From Atriophallophorus winterbourni (lineage: Eukaryota; Platyhelminthes; Trematoda; Plagiorchiida; Microphallidae), in assembly GCA_013407085.1 (NCBI GenBank), contig JACCGJ010001640.1:1-64000 (forward strand): a stretch of DNA of 64,000 nucleotides. Reading direction: 5' to 3'. Below the pieces are notes generated by a model that saw only the letters and a program-made list of their open reading frames with translations, was not told the DNA's origin and made no database searches. The translations under genes were made by a program, and so were the position numbers. Below are positions 44,101 to 59,000 of this stretch, in pieces. Numbering within the stretch: the first letter of the stretch is position 1; each line of letters opens with the position of its first letter.

Positions 44101-45989
44101 CGAGTGTCGTACTTACTTTACTTTACTTTTGTGCGACTATCTCCTCCTGGAGGATGAGTCGGCTTCAATGAAGGTCTTGGATATTTGAGTTCAAAATGGC
44201 ATCCCCAGCACCACTCGGCGTTTGTTCGAGTCAGCTTTTCTAGCCTTCGCACAACCAAGTGCGACCTGCAAGGCAGCAGGGAGTTGCCAGAAAGAGGTGA
44301 TGTGCACCAACTATTCGTCTACGAGACGCTGCTCCAGATTTTCACCAGGGTTTTCTACCGAAGCCATTCCCGCGATCGGGTATCCCGCAAGGCAGCGGAG
44401 GTTTAAAATCAGGGTTTTCCTTCCCTTAGATGAAATGCCCTACCAGGCTAACGAGCTCCATCTGCCCGAAGCAAACTGGTTTTCAGGCGCCAGTTACTCG
44501 CCCTCGCCCCTTCTCCTGTTGGTAGAAGCAGTGGCTCGGGGAGCCACTCGTACAGGCCAGAAGCTGGATTTGGTTGTCAGAGGCTATTTGAGATGCATGC
44601 CATATGGGAGCATTTTATAAACAGTGGGAGCTTATCCCCACTGCCATCCCCGGCTGTGACAACCTTTGGAACCACGAGTGTCTTACCAAAGCAGAGGAGG
44701 AGGATTCCTGCTTGAATAGTTGTGTGTTCCGTTGTAAAGGATGCTGTATTTCGGAGCTCGGAACACAAGAACATTTGTATGGTGGAAAAAGTAATCACCT
44801 TTAAAAAACGGAATGATGAGATATGTGGAGTAAACGTATATAACCTCCTGTGAGTTAATAAAATCCAGTCACATAACGCATGGTTTATCATGTATGTATC
44901 GAGCTTAGAAGCTTAAGCCACAACCGATTTCGAGCGTAAAGTAGTTCCAAGTGAAACAAATTTTAATCTAGAAAAAATAATGACAAACATCCCGTAAGAA
45001 ATGTGGTATGGTTAACGGTTTTGGATGCTTGTGTGTTTGAGTGGGGTTCTTGGGATTTAGTAAATGTTCGCGTGAATAATTTCGAATATTTCATCAATCC
45101 ATCAGATGTGATAAGCCGATCGATACTGCCATCGGTTCGCTAATTTGATGGAAATGTAACATTATCGAATATTGCCGCCATGTACACTTGACGGAATTAC
45201 GTTTACAAGGAAACGGATAAAAGTGGAACTTTGTTAGCTTCACCTGTACTGCGCATACACTCTAGGTTTAGACACCTACACCGCTAGTACATTCATAACA
45301 CTATCATTTGCGTATGAGCTCCTGTGAGGTTTCTGTGAATCAAAACAATCTTTCCCCACCACTCCACTCGGAAGGCATATCACATTACTCTAGCACCCGA
45401 GCATATCATCCTTATCAGCAACAATATAAATATGTAAGACGAGAGTATACCAGATGCCGATAACCCCCACACACACATCTATGCAATACTGGCATTTGAG
45501 CAACGCTTATTGATCGCTCTCATTTCCAATCCGGCAGGTTGCTTGTCATCTGCACATTGTCGGTGAATGTAACATCCAATTCGCTCTGGACCCGCACTCG
45601 TCCACCTATTACATCATCGAAGTGAACGCTCGACTGTCTCGCAGCTCAGCCTTGGCTAGCAAAGCAACCGGCTATCCGCTGGCGTATATTGCAGCCAAAC
45701 TATGCATGGGGCGCAGCTTGGCCGAGTTGACCAATGTGGTTACCTCGGACCGCACGACAGCGTGCTTTGAGCCAAGTCTGGATTATTGTGTGGTCAAAGT
45801 GCCTCGATGGGACTTGAGCAAGTTCACAAGGGTAAGTCGTTTCATTTCATGATGGTATGTGGTCGGCTTGTGTCTAATTGTCTGAGTTAATTTTATATTC
45901 GGTCAAACTGTCTACGTCTTTGTCGTGGTGGTGTATGACGGCAAACATTCTTTTAGCTCAAGGTGTATGACACGCTAGTCAAAGAGAAG

Positions 45990-46032
<43 letters not shown>

Positions 46033-46973
46033 GGATGGATGGATGGATGGATGGATAGATGGATGGATGGATGGATGATGGATGCATGAATAGGTCGGAA
46101 TTCAAACTAGTTTATAGTGTAACTGATAGCATTTATATACATATAAATGTTTGTTTCGTGTACGAATTGAATTTTGCATAACAGTAACCTTCATTTCGTT
46201 GCTGTTCTTTTAATCCTGAATGATTCTGTTTTTCCTCGATCTATTCCATCAATAAAGCTTGCGCTTAACCTTCCAATATTTGGCTGTCACATGTTTCGAA
46301 TTCCTGTCACATGCTTCTGTATTTCTATTTTTCTTCTTACCAGGTATCTCGAAACATTGGGAGTTCCATGAAAAGCGTCGGTGAGGTGATGGCCATCTCT
46401 CGATGTTTCGAAGAGGCGCTGCAAAAAGCCTTGCGGATGAGCAAGCAAAGTGTACTCGGTTTCGATGGATCCGGGCAGACGGTAGAGGAGCAATCCCTGG
46501 CCGAGCCCACGGATCAGCGTGTTCTCGTACTGGCTGCCGCGTTCAAGCGCGGTTGGGCCGTCGAGCGCATTCACGCCCTCACGCAAATCGATCGCTGGTT
46601 CCTCCATCGAATGGCTGCGATTGTCAACTGTGAACAGCGTTTGGAAACGGTGAACAATTGTTTTTTTAATACTGGTTAAATATCTGTGCGCACCTCTTCA
46701 AGTCTTCTGGGGTCGGTTCGGGTTTTTATGCTATGTATTTTACCTCGGCACCATGAAACTTGATCAATGCGTGCTTCCTTCGAAGTAAAGGTGCCTCATA
46801 CTAGTTTCTTTGTGCTTACTCTTCAATAGATTTCGTAGCTTTTTGAGTCCCGTTCTTTTTCATATTTTCGGATTTTACTTTTTTCTGGTTGTATAGCATT
46901 TAAGCATTCGGTACATGCTGCCGGTTTATTGCTGTCTCTGATGATGATGATGATGATTATTATTATTATTATT

Positions 46974-47056
<83 letters not shown>

Positions 47057-50000
47057 TATCAAACTCCCTTATTTCTCGGTGCCTCGCTGGAAAGATTTCC
47101 GGAGCCCGATTCGTGTGAAATATCCTGGTGTGAAGTCACATCACGTGCGCTAAATTATAATAAATCAGTTGTTAGGTTCTTTGGTCGGTAAACGATGTTA
47201 ATCAATTTTGATATTGTGTCGCATCCATCTCCTGCGCATTACATTCATTTAGCCTTGAAATGGTAGACAAGTTGTAAAAATAGTTATAAAAATGAAGCAT
47301 TGTGATTCGTACAACTTATCACGTTGTGGTATTTGCAAAAACACAAAAGTGATGAAAACCACTGTCTAATAGGGATCATGCAACATGCCATGGTGCTCGA
47401 ATTCAGAACCACACAATGCTTCCCGGCAAGCGCTCAACACGCGCACATCCCCCTCCCAATTTTTGCCGTCATCAAATCTAGACGGTAAAGTTTATGTTCG
47501 GTAAAAATTAGTAAACAAAGTTATACTCGGAAACCACTGCTCAATAAGTTTCGTACAACGAACCACGCTGTTAACGCACAAAATCACAGTGTGCTACCTG
47601 ATCAATCGCGGATGTGCAATTGCGCATTACTTCAGTACCGTGCTGCGCGGGAAAAAACGCTGGAGTCTCACCAATTTTTTTATTCGATCTTATGTCTGCT
47701 TAGTTCTGGGCAGCCTGACAGTATCTTATTTCACGCAAAGGTTCTGACTGTGTGGCATTTTGCCTAGATCAGGCCTGTGATTGCAAGTATGCGTACATGA
47801 GCACTCAAGACGCTTACACACATAAGCTATAGTTAACAGCTGAATGGCGAAACCCACGAGTTTTGTGTTTCAGAGCGACTAGCGTGGCTTACTGTCGTGT
47901 GCACACATGATAATCTGGGATGTGTGAAATAAAATGTGCCACGAGAAATGTTCTCATCTTTAAATCCCAGTGTTCGTAATCAAAATCAAAATTGTAGTGG
48001 TAAATTGGAATGAAATCGTACAGGTAGACCATCCTGCCTTGTGTTTATCACATATCAAGATTTAATACTTTATGGTATAGAAAGCGTATAGCTGTACACC
48101 ATAAGATATTCGTATAATGAATATATATAGAGAGAGGGAGAGAATGTTCCTCCTGACTGTTTAGTAATTCGATGTCGACGATGGATGTCCAGCACAATCG
48201 CAAGATTTTTTCATGTTCCACGGAAGATCGACAGTTTTTGTGTTTATAAAAATGGTCATGTATTGTCTCGGTATGATAGAAAAATATTCTTCAGGATAAA
48301 TATCATGTAAAATCGCTTACTTAAGTTATACACACGGGTTGTAGCGTGGAATGACTAAGCATAAATATATCCATTTTGCTTCGGAAAATTCTTTCACTAG
48401 ATGATTGTAAAACGTCTGACGGTAAGAAGTTTCATACGAAAGAAATGCGTACCGAAAGGAAGAACCGACGACAGTTCCTGTGAGAATGCGTTATATCCCA
48501 TGGAACGTGTGAGTGCGGGTGGTAGTATGGCTCTCTGAGGTATATAATTTGGAGGATTCAAGTTTTTACATGTAGTTTCCTCGTATTACTTCACTATCGA
48601 ATCAATGGAGTTATTTGTTCAATGATTCATCTTTGCTTGTCCTTCATTTCCAGATTCCAGAAGGTCTTTTATCTCAATTCAGTAATTTACTCGCCACCCC
48701 GGCAAACAAGACAACCACCGATTTCGACCTCGCTGCCCTTTATCGATCCATCTATCAATTGTTCGAGGCCAAAAGACTCGGCTTCAGTGACCAACAAATC
48801 GCCAGGGCGCTGCACTCATCCGCGTTGTCGGTGCGGCAACTTCGCGAACAACTTCACCTGGAACCGGTGGTGAGGAAGATCGACACGGTGGCAGGGGAAT
48901 GGCCGGCCAGCACGAATTATTTGTACCTCAGTTACACGGATCTGCCGTTGGGTCAGTTTTATGCGGGAGAACGATCATCGTGGGTCTCAATCGACTCGGT
49001 GGCGGAGTTTGCGCGTTCATCCCTGCGAGAGGCTGCCAAACACGATGTGTCGTTTAGTCCGCAGAGTAAGTGTTTCGCGTGTAAAACGGTATGAAAGTAT
49101 TGGGAATTACTGAACAGTTTGTTGAGATTCGTGACAGTGAAAGTCGAGAATCAGATGTCACTTTACTCGCTCTATAAACTTTATTCAATGCGCGTTTCAT
49201 TCGAGATCTATGCACTCCGTCCCATTGTGTCGGTGCTTAATGTGCTATAGGTTTCGCAGATTTTTATATCCCGCCCTTATCTGTCTATTAATAACTTATG
49301 CAGTCAAGCACCCAATACTTGTTAACGGTCATCTCACAAATCTATTCAACTATGGCAGATTACTCCTCACTAGATGACGACATTGGTGAGCGGATTGGCA
49401 GAGCAATTGCCGTTTAAACTCAAGGCCTGTGGCAAACGCAAGCTCGCCGTGATTGTACACACGATGTGTGTACTAAATACTTCAGTGTACGGCAGTTTGA
49501 CCTTGACCATTCAACTGAGCATGTTCACCCAATTACAACAGCGAGGCCTAAGCTGACTGGGTCATGTGTACACAATATAGAAAATGGTCGTATTCCGAAA
49601 GATCCACTCCGTGGTTAGTTGAAATCAGGAAGTCGGCCATTGGGCAGACCGCACTTACTGTACAAATGCGCTTGCATGACAGATATGAAAGCTTAGTTAT
49701 ACTTACCACTTATCCACTGTTTCAAAGCTCACTGAACCTAATCTTACTGTCTCCACATGATGACGACAAACAGCCAGAAACAGGTAGTAGAGTGTAAGTG
49801 CGGGGGATGTGAGCAACACATTACTGAGATATGAAAGCTCTTGACACTATCCTTACGAGTTGGGAAGAACTCGCTCTTGACCGTTCCCTTTGAAGGTAGT
49901 GTGTAAAGCGTAATATTCAAGCTTAATTGTATCAAACACTGTTCTCTGCTGATGAATGTAGATCGCGCCGTCAGTTGACATCGATCAGCTGAGTACTACT

Positions 50001-53000
50001 TACAGCTGAGAGCGCTGTGAAAGAGATTCTCCTCTCGAATAAGATTTTTCAGTCATTTGAAACGCTACGAGCATGACATCTCTATGCGTTTGCGATGTAG
50101 ATCCATGGTAGATATCGACCGGTACAATCAATACATGATGGTGATAATTATTATGATGATAACGACTTTGACGAGGATATTGATTTACCAGATTTGGTTG
50201 ATTTTTATGCCATTTTACGATACAACCATTTCTGTCCTTTTCCTTGACGATGATATCAGTGCTTTTTCTCATTAAGCTATTATGGTGCCATCACCTAACC
50301 GAATCTGGTTTTCTACCACAACGATATAGGAATTAATATGTGAAATGATATTTCCTGTGAATGACTCAGGTGTTCAGATTTCATACCTGGTTTCGGTTAA
50401 CTATTTGATACAATTCTATTCTCTACCTGTGCACCAAAAGACTTGAACGTCAGAATGTGACGATAGCGGGTCTGTCGTCAAATATTGCAGGATAGGCCGC
50501 TCTAAACAGAATGCAATAATTTCTTCCAATTTCCCGTTCACAATTGAACGCCTGTATCGTTAAATCGCAATCACACAAGCGATTAGGTGATGAGAGGCTA
50601 ATTAAACGGGGTAGTGTTTCTTGCGATTGTAAAATTGGAGACTCTCAATTGGTTTTTGCTGAAGCAGTGGTTTCTGTCGTTTATTATACACACAAAAATC
50701 CCAACTGGTAACAAATGATTGCTTCAGCAATCATCAACGATTGAGCCGTTTAGTTGGGCGCTAGTCCAATGCTCCCGATGAAGTTGACCTCTCATGCATT
50801 TCGCTCGTTGGTTGTTTACCAAGGTCACTGGTCGTGCTCAGCCCAGCACTTGATTCCATGACAGTCAAGCATCGATACGTGCAATCTAAGTAGTGCTTCT
50901 CTCAATAATATCGCAAGTACTCCAAATCTTTCCTTCCAATATTACTTCATTCAGTACTTACATCACGCTAGCCATTGGCCTTGTAGAAGAGAAGATTTGC
51001 AAGGTTTAGTCTGGCAAGTCTTCAACCGTAAAATAGAAAGCTTAGAATCTTCTTTTTAAAGAGAGTCGTTTTGTGCGCAAACGAGCAAGAAATCGATCGC
51101 ATTGCAGCTGATATGGTGAAGAACAGTCCGTGATCAACCATAAAAGTTCATTGAGCACCATTGTTCAAGCTCTTGTCATTTTCACGTAATATTGTGAAAT
51201 AAATTTCGTGCTTTGTAAGACATCATTTTTGTCCAGCACTTGTTGACCTCTTCTGGTCGACTTTGACCATGGAGTAACATCACAGGCGAACATCGTTATC
51301 ATGTTGCACAACATGAGTAAACACTCCAGTGGTGGGCTCAAGAGATGAATGCAGTTAAATATGGGAGCATCTGGACAAATATGTGTATTTCAATCAATCA
51401 CTTGTCATTGAACTGTTTAGAATTTGAGTTACGGCTCCGTGCTAGATGAATCATCCTGGATTAGTAATCTTACGCATGTAGAGTCCCAATCGGTCTTGGG
51501 AAACAACTATTTCTCATAATTTCATTTTAACGTACTACTATATTTTAATGAGTAGTACAATGTTGTTTAATGAGTAATTATTGTCCCCCTTGCTGCACGG
51601 TTACAGCGCAAATCATGGTCTTGGGTTCCGGGGTGTACCGGATTGGATCAAGCGTTGAATTTGATTGGTGCGCTGTTGGATGTGTGCAAGAATTGAGACG
51701 CATTGGTTGGCCATCGGTCATGCTCAACTGCAACCCCGAAACGGTGTCCACCGACTTTGACATGTGCGACCGCTTGTACTTTGATGAGCTCTCGTTGGAG
51801 CGGGTGTTGGATGTGTTCAAGTAAGTGGTGATGATCTCGCGTGACAGTTCCATAGCTACAGAATTCCTTGTCAATCCGTAACGTGTCACCTTTCCAATTG
51901 TGTTGAACATGGGAATAATTTTAATCTCTATTCCCATTTAACCAGATCCGTTTTAAGCCTACTCGCGTTTTCAGCACTTAAACAGATTAACGCTCCGATG
52001 CAGCAATAGTTGTGTGTTGCACAGCTAACGTCTTTATACATTGATCACCACCAAGAGCTTGCTCTTCGTCTTGTATTCTTTTGTGGTCAGGAGAATCTGA
52101 CACTATTTCAACTCAAACCAAGTCTATTTGACGCTGACAGACTGCCTGAGTCTGGCGTCATGATGCAGCACAAACTTCTCTTGTTCCAATTACACTGAAG
52201 AACTCACTGATACGTTTAGGTAGATCGCATCTCATGTGGCAACGAGCAACAGGTCCCCGGGAATTTGAGTAAATCCTTACAAGCGTCACTGGTACCTGTT
52301 TCAAAATAAAATGTGCTCAGCCATAAGTAGATATCGAAAATTACCAATAATCGTTGGAAAAATAACTGCGACAAACAAGCACACTGTCCAGTGAGTGAAA
52401 TTCTACCACGTACCCCGCTTCGTGTGCACAAAACTGAAGATAAGCACTGGCTATATGAGCCTTGGCTGTCGGATACGGAAAGCAATCATGTCGTGTGGCT
52501 ATTTTTACATGCGGCTATTTGTCATGTACATGTCTCCTCGATGAACCGCACTACAAATATATATATTGTTTTGATATTGCTCCTCCATGGACTAAGATTG
52601 ACCCGCCCCGCTTCATGCGTGACCCCTGATCGAATTTTGTTTCCTCCGCAGACTCGAGAACGCGGTTGGTGTGATTGTGAGCATGGGCGGTCAAACACCG
52701 AACAACATCGCAATGTCCATGCATCGCCTGGGCATCCCGATTCTTGGGACGAGCGCCGAATCGATCGACAATGCGGAGAACCGCTTCAAATTCTCGCGTT
52801 TGCTCGATTGCATGGGCATCTTGCAGCCGCGTTGGCGTGAGTTGACCGATCTGGAGTCGGCGCGTCACTTTTGCAAGGAGGTGAGTATATGGTTGATTTG
52901 AAACGTTTTTGCTCGTGAATGCCGTTCGGTGGCGATACTCGCTACCCGATCGATGAAGATTTCGTTGAGCGTAGCTTCGAGAAATAAGTTCAGCGTGCTT

Positions 53001-56000
53001 TAGTAAAGCACAATGCGATTTCGAGCGAGCAATGATGGTTAGTGTTGCAAAAATAACCAAAGGATTGTGAAGATGAATTTCACGTCTCAAATGAGGATTT
53101 ATCCTTGAATTTGGAAACAGTGGGTTAAACACAATGTCTGAACGACGTTTGGATGTCAGGTCATGCATCGCTGATGAGTGGTCATAACAACGAAATCGGT
53201 GTAGGCTTCCGTCCTGCTTTTCAAGAGTCACATACTACTCATTTATAGATGTTTACTTGTGTGATTTCATACATTTCATTTTTTTCTCAATTTTGTAGAG
53301 AAATTAATTTGAGTGCTCAAATTTCGTGTACACGAATAAAGTCACTTTCTTCTTCTTCTATTTTGAAACTCTATCGCAAATATCGTTTAAAAATCCGTAG
53401 TTAATCTTGCGAGAAGTGTCACATCGTTAAGCCTTTACGTTACGCGGGTGGTAGCTGAGATTTTCGCCATACTGTTTTTATTTTAGGTGACACGAATGGG
53501 CATCTACAGCGGTAGCATTCTGTCAAACAAGTATTGTCGCATTACCCGAACCAATTAAACCGCAAAGTGTTAACTGATTTCGTCCATATTGCGAAACTAT
53601 TGATCGAGAATCGGCTTTCCACAGTCAGCATTTGAGGTTCGCACACGCACTACGAATGGGTAATCATCGGTTTCCTAGCGCGGATTGTTTGCCATTCCAA
53701 AGTCGGAATGGCATCGTTGTATGAATGGCCAGACTCTAACTAGGCTCAAGCGTCTGTATGCTTTGACCACTAGATTAGTTTCAGTTGGGGTGACCTGTCT
53801 CCCAGGTCCGGGGCCGAGAGATTGGAATTCGTAGTGGTTTCTTACTCTTAATGATTTTGCTCAAAATCATGTTCACTCGCGATCTTGTGGTAGGTGTCTT
53901 CTACGAGTGCCTGATTAATCGTCAGGTGGAGTAACTATTGAAGATTGACATGATACAGGACAGCAAAAGACACAAGGAAGCTGTCAGACTGATATCACTC
54001 TACTTGAATGAATGCGTGTATAACTTTATCCCACTTTGACCGGTTCAGTTGCTTTTTAAATCAGACACTTCTCTATCATTTTATGATTCTTCGTGTAGTC
54101 GTTGTATGGCAGTTAAGCACACGGTACTTGTCACCGATGTACTGCTGTTCACGACGATGATGATGATGATAAGCGGGATCGAGATTGCAACGTGGCATGC
54201 TTTACCAAAAGGTTTGCTATGATCCGCAACAATCGTGAATACGTCTTTATCGTCAGTGCCGTGCACAAATCTGGAGCCATGCATCACATATGAAAGCGGA
54301 AGAATCGACTCAACTTCTAAATGTCTGTGAGGAAATGTGACATCAGAGACCATCAGTGAACTAAATCGTTGCCCCTAAACAACCTCTCTTGCGATGTAGC
54401 TTTAGACTAGCCCGATATGTATTAAAGCCATTCTCACCGGAAAGGCTAAACTACTAACTCACTTTGAACCAATTGAGCTGTAAATACAGGCTGTTTAATC
54501 AGACACTCCGAATGCAATCACACTGGACAGCCTTCTGGATAGTGATACCACAGATGGGTCCCTGGCTTCAAATAGTTGAAACACTTTCCAATCATACATC
54601 ACTTAACGCTGCTTCGATCATTAGTCCTTCATCCTTAGACATCCAGTCATGAAATGTTTGCTCACTCCACATGAGGAACACAGAAATTGAGTTTCACAAC
54701 GGCAGGAGGTTTTAAATTTTATGGAAGNNNNNNNNNNNNNNNNNNNNGAGCGTAGCTTTGAAAAAAGTTCCAGCGTGCTTTCGGGCGAGCAATGCTGGAT
54801 AGTGTTACAAAATAACCAAGGATTGTGAAGATAAATTTCACGTCCTAAATGAGGATTTATCCTCGAATTTGGAAACAGTGGGTTAAACACAATGTCTGAA
54901 CGACGTTTGGATGTCAGTTCATGCATCGCTGATGAGTGGTAATAACAACGAAATCGGGTGTAGGCTTCCGTCCTGCTTCTCATGAGTCATATACGACTCA
55001 GTTATGGATTTTGACATGTGTGATTTCATATATTTCATTTTTTTCTTAATTTGGTAGAGAAATTAATGTAAGTGCTGAAATTTCGTGTACATGAATAAAG
55101 TCACTTTCTTCTTCATCATCATCTATCTTAACTCTCCATCGCAAATATGGTTTAAAAATCCGTAGTTAATCTTGCGAGAAATTTCACACTGTTAAGCCCT
55201 GGCGTTACGCGGATGGTAGCTGAGATTTTCGCCCTACCGTTTTTTATTTCAGATGACACGAATGGGCGTCTACACCGGTAGCATTCTGTCAAACAAGTAT
55301 TGTCGCATTACCCAAACCAATTAAACCGCAAAGTGTTAACTGATTTCGTCCAGAATTGGCTTTCCACAGTCAGCATTTGAGGTTCGCACACGCACTACGA
55401 ATGGGTAATCATCAGTTTCCTAGCGTGGATTGTTTGCCATTCCAAAATCGAAATGGCATCGTTGTATGAATGACCAGGCTCTGACTAGGCCCAAGCATCT
55501 ATTTGCTTTGACCACTAGACTAGTTGCAGTTATGGTGACCTGTCTCCCAGGTCCGGGGCCGAGAGATTGGAATTTGCAGTGGCTTCTTACTCTTTGTGAT
55601 TTGGCTCAAAATCATGTTCACTCGCGATCTTGTGGTAGGTGTCTTCTACGAGTGTCTGATTAATCGTCAGGTGGAGTAACTATTGAAGCTTGACATGATA
55701 CAGGACAGCAAAAGACACAATGAAACTAGAAAACTGATATCGCTCTACTTGAATGAATGCGTGTATAACTTTATCCAACCTTGTCCGTGCGAAATCTTAA
55801 AGAGGTTCAGACACTTCTCTATCGTTTTATGATTCTTCGTGTAGTCGTTGTATGGCAGTTAAGCACACGGTACTTGTCACCGATGTACTGCTGTTCACGG
55901 CGATGATGATGATGATAAGCGGGATCGAGATTGCAACGTGGCATGCTTTACCAAAAGGTTTGCTATGATCCGCAACAATCGTGAATACGTCTTTATCGTC

Positions 56001-59000
56001 AGTGCAGTGCACGAATCTGGAGCCATGCATTACACATGGAAGCGGAAGAATCGATGCAATTTCTGAATGTCTGTGAGGAAATGTAACATCAGAGACCACC
56101 AGTTGAAAACTAAATCGCTTCCCCTAAACAAAACCTCCTCTCTTGCGATGTTTTGTGTTGTAGCTTAGGACTAGCCCGATTATTATTTAAAGCCATTCGC
56201 AATGGAAATGTTAAACAACTAACTCACCTTGAAACCAATGAGCGTAAATCAGGCGCTGTAACCCTTTGTCTACTGACCCGGTAACTCTAGTTACCACCTC
56301 AAACAAGCAGTCGATTGCTCAGTAGCTCCGTCGACTTGTCACAATTGTACAGTGCACTTGTCAGGCGGCGTCTGGCATCTGATCCATAAAAATTAATCAT
56401 GTGTTTTATTTATGCCATAATTAGGCAGAATAACACAAAAATATCATAAATACCTATATCCAATTACCGTAGACAAAGGGTTAACCAAATATTGCGAATG
56501 TAATCACACTGGGTATCCTTTTGCCGGACAAATGGATAGGGAAACTCTCATCAATGGCGGTGAAACGATACCACAGATGGGTCCCTGGCTTCAAATAGTT
56601 GAAACACTTTCCAATCATACATCACTTAACGCTGCTTCGATCATTAGTCCTTCATCCTTAGACATCCAGTCATGAAATGTTTGCTCACTCCGCATGAGGA
56701 ACACAGAAATTGAGTTTCACAACGGCAGGAGGTTTTAAATTTTATGGAAGGCTTGAGCGAAGTTGCCCATCTGCGCCCTGTTTTGTTCTTTGCTAACCCA
56801 TTGTCGTTGGTGCATCGCCCCTGCTCGTATCTTGGGTATCTCAAAAAAGGTTATTTATGAGTTTCACGCTGTTATAACTGTAGGGTATTGCACTGGCCCA
56901 GCCGTGGGTCGACAAAACACAACCGAACTCGTCTATTGAACGACCGAATGAATAATATCACATGTTTGTATAATGAACAATATCCAACAATATGCACTTA
57001 CGATCGATCGTGATTGATGATTGATCGATCGTTCGTTACGCGTCTATACAACACACGCCGAAAACCTTACCTCGGTTACTCAATAAGTATGTACGTCCTA
57101 TTATGGAATGTTCAATCCAGGCCTGGACACCATGTCTGAGAAGGATGTTTAAATACTTGACATGATTTATGACCGTGCAACAAAAATTGGTTTCCAGTTA
57201 CGAAAATTCGCTTTTCCAAAACAGAATGTCAAAGCTAAAACGAGAAGATCTTACCCAACGACCGTGTGAGCTTATGTTGGCATTTAAAATTATTCACACC
57301 GAAAATCATCCTTTAAAACTTTACAAAAGCTCGAAGATCTTGCTCGAATATTCAAGGGCTTTAACCACCTCGCGTTCTCATTCGCCGTAATTTTTCCTCG
57401 GTTATAAATTTGTTTCACTTGGAACGCCTTACCCAAATAAATCATGCGCTATATGACTGTCTCGATTAACGCTTGAATGGTTATGTTTTTACTCCATATA
57501 CCTCGTCATCGTGTGGCTTTTTAACCCGATCGCTTGTCTATCCTGAAAATTAATGAGTTCTTAGTTATTGAAGGCTTGAACGAAGGTGTCCATCTGCACC
57601 ATGCTTCGTTCTTTGCGAACCGATTGTTTTTTATGTCGCCAGAGTTATCATATATTTTCCGTTAGCTGTGACACTCTATCAAACAATTGTTTCCGTTGTC
57701 TCCTAGCACCTTCCAATCACAATCAACCACCATATTATGAATCAACGTTATTTTATTTTGGAATGATTCTTTCGTTGTATATTTAGGTGGGTTATCCTTG
57801 TCTCGTTCGACCGAGCTACGTGTTGTCGGGCGCAGCCATGAACGTCGCCTACGACGATCAGGATCTTGACGTGTATTTGTCCGCCGCTCAAGCGATCAGT
57901 CCAGAACATCCGGTCGTAATTAGCCAATTCATTTTGGACGCCAAAGAAATCGACGTAGATGCCGTCGCGCAGTCGGGGCGGGTGGTTGCGATCGCCGTCT
58001 CGGAGCATGTCGAGAATGCCGGAGTGCATTCAGGGGACGCCACCTTGGTCACGCCACCGCAAGATCTGAATGCCGAGACGTTGGATCGTATCAAACAGCT
58101 CGTCTACATACTCGCTGATGAACTCCAAGTGTCCGGGCCGTTTAACCTTCAGCTTATTGCGAAAGATAATCGCCTGTATATTATCGAGGCCAACCTGCGT
58201 GTTTCCCGCTCGTTCCCGTTTGTGTCGAAGACGTTGAAGTATGATTTTGTTGCCGCGGCGACGCGTTGCATCCTTGGTGCGGCGCGGGATTCAATCTATC
58301 CACCCTGGATGACGGAAAAGCAGCAGCAACAGCAAAGCGAGCGATTGTCTGTCTCACATGGATTTGTAGAACCCACTGTGAATGTAACGGATGGAATTCC
58401 AGGTGTCGTTGGCGTGAAGGTACGTCGTGTTTTTTGTATCCAAGCTCACTTGTGATTAGTGGGGGAAGCAACCGAGTTTGACCAAAACTCACAATATCTC
58501 TTTAGTAAGCAAAATTCTTGGGGCGTCTAAGTTCACTGGCACATAATTGATTTTTGTCTGTTATTGAGTAAACCTTCCGTTATTCTCAGTACTGATGCCC
58601 TCCACACGGTCGGTTCAAGCTTATGTGAACTAACCTTAATACAGCTCATGTGTGCTCTATTCGAATATGTATACTTGACTCCTGACTCCGACATGTCAGT
58701 TACAGCTCACTGCAGGTGATAGCCAATTTATTAATCGTGCCATACTTCAATCTGTCATACTTGCCGATTAGCACTGTGAGTCCATTAGGTTGGTTAAAAT
58801 TCAGTCCCCAACACACACTTCATGGTGTTTTCGGTCCGAATAGAGTTGGAGTGCTCTGTCTGATTGGCGAGTATACTTCCGCAGAGTTTCAACGGGATAC
58901 AAAGGAGCCCATTTCTGGTGGTTGTTTTTATTCATTTTTCACTTGTCCGTATACAGAAGAGGTAGTTTAATTATGTAGTATGTTGGTGAGGTATTGCTGT

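Noticed and set aside
46823..47153. Open frames rich in isoleucine or methionine
   Set aside because: Translations of the GAT/ATG trinucleotide array.
53165..53202. CTGATGA followed by a GTGGT/ACAAC near-stem and GAAA (also at 54929-54960 in D2 copy 2), hammerhead-like
   Set aside because: Flanks do not form helix I, no NUH cleavage triplet sits properly after helix III, and helix II has an internal mismatch. It could be a decayed ribozyme but cannot be supported.
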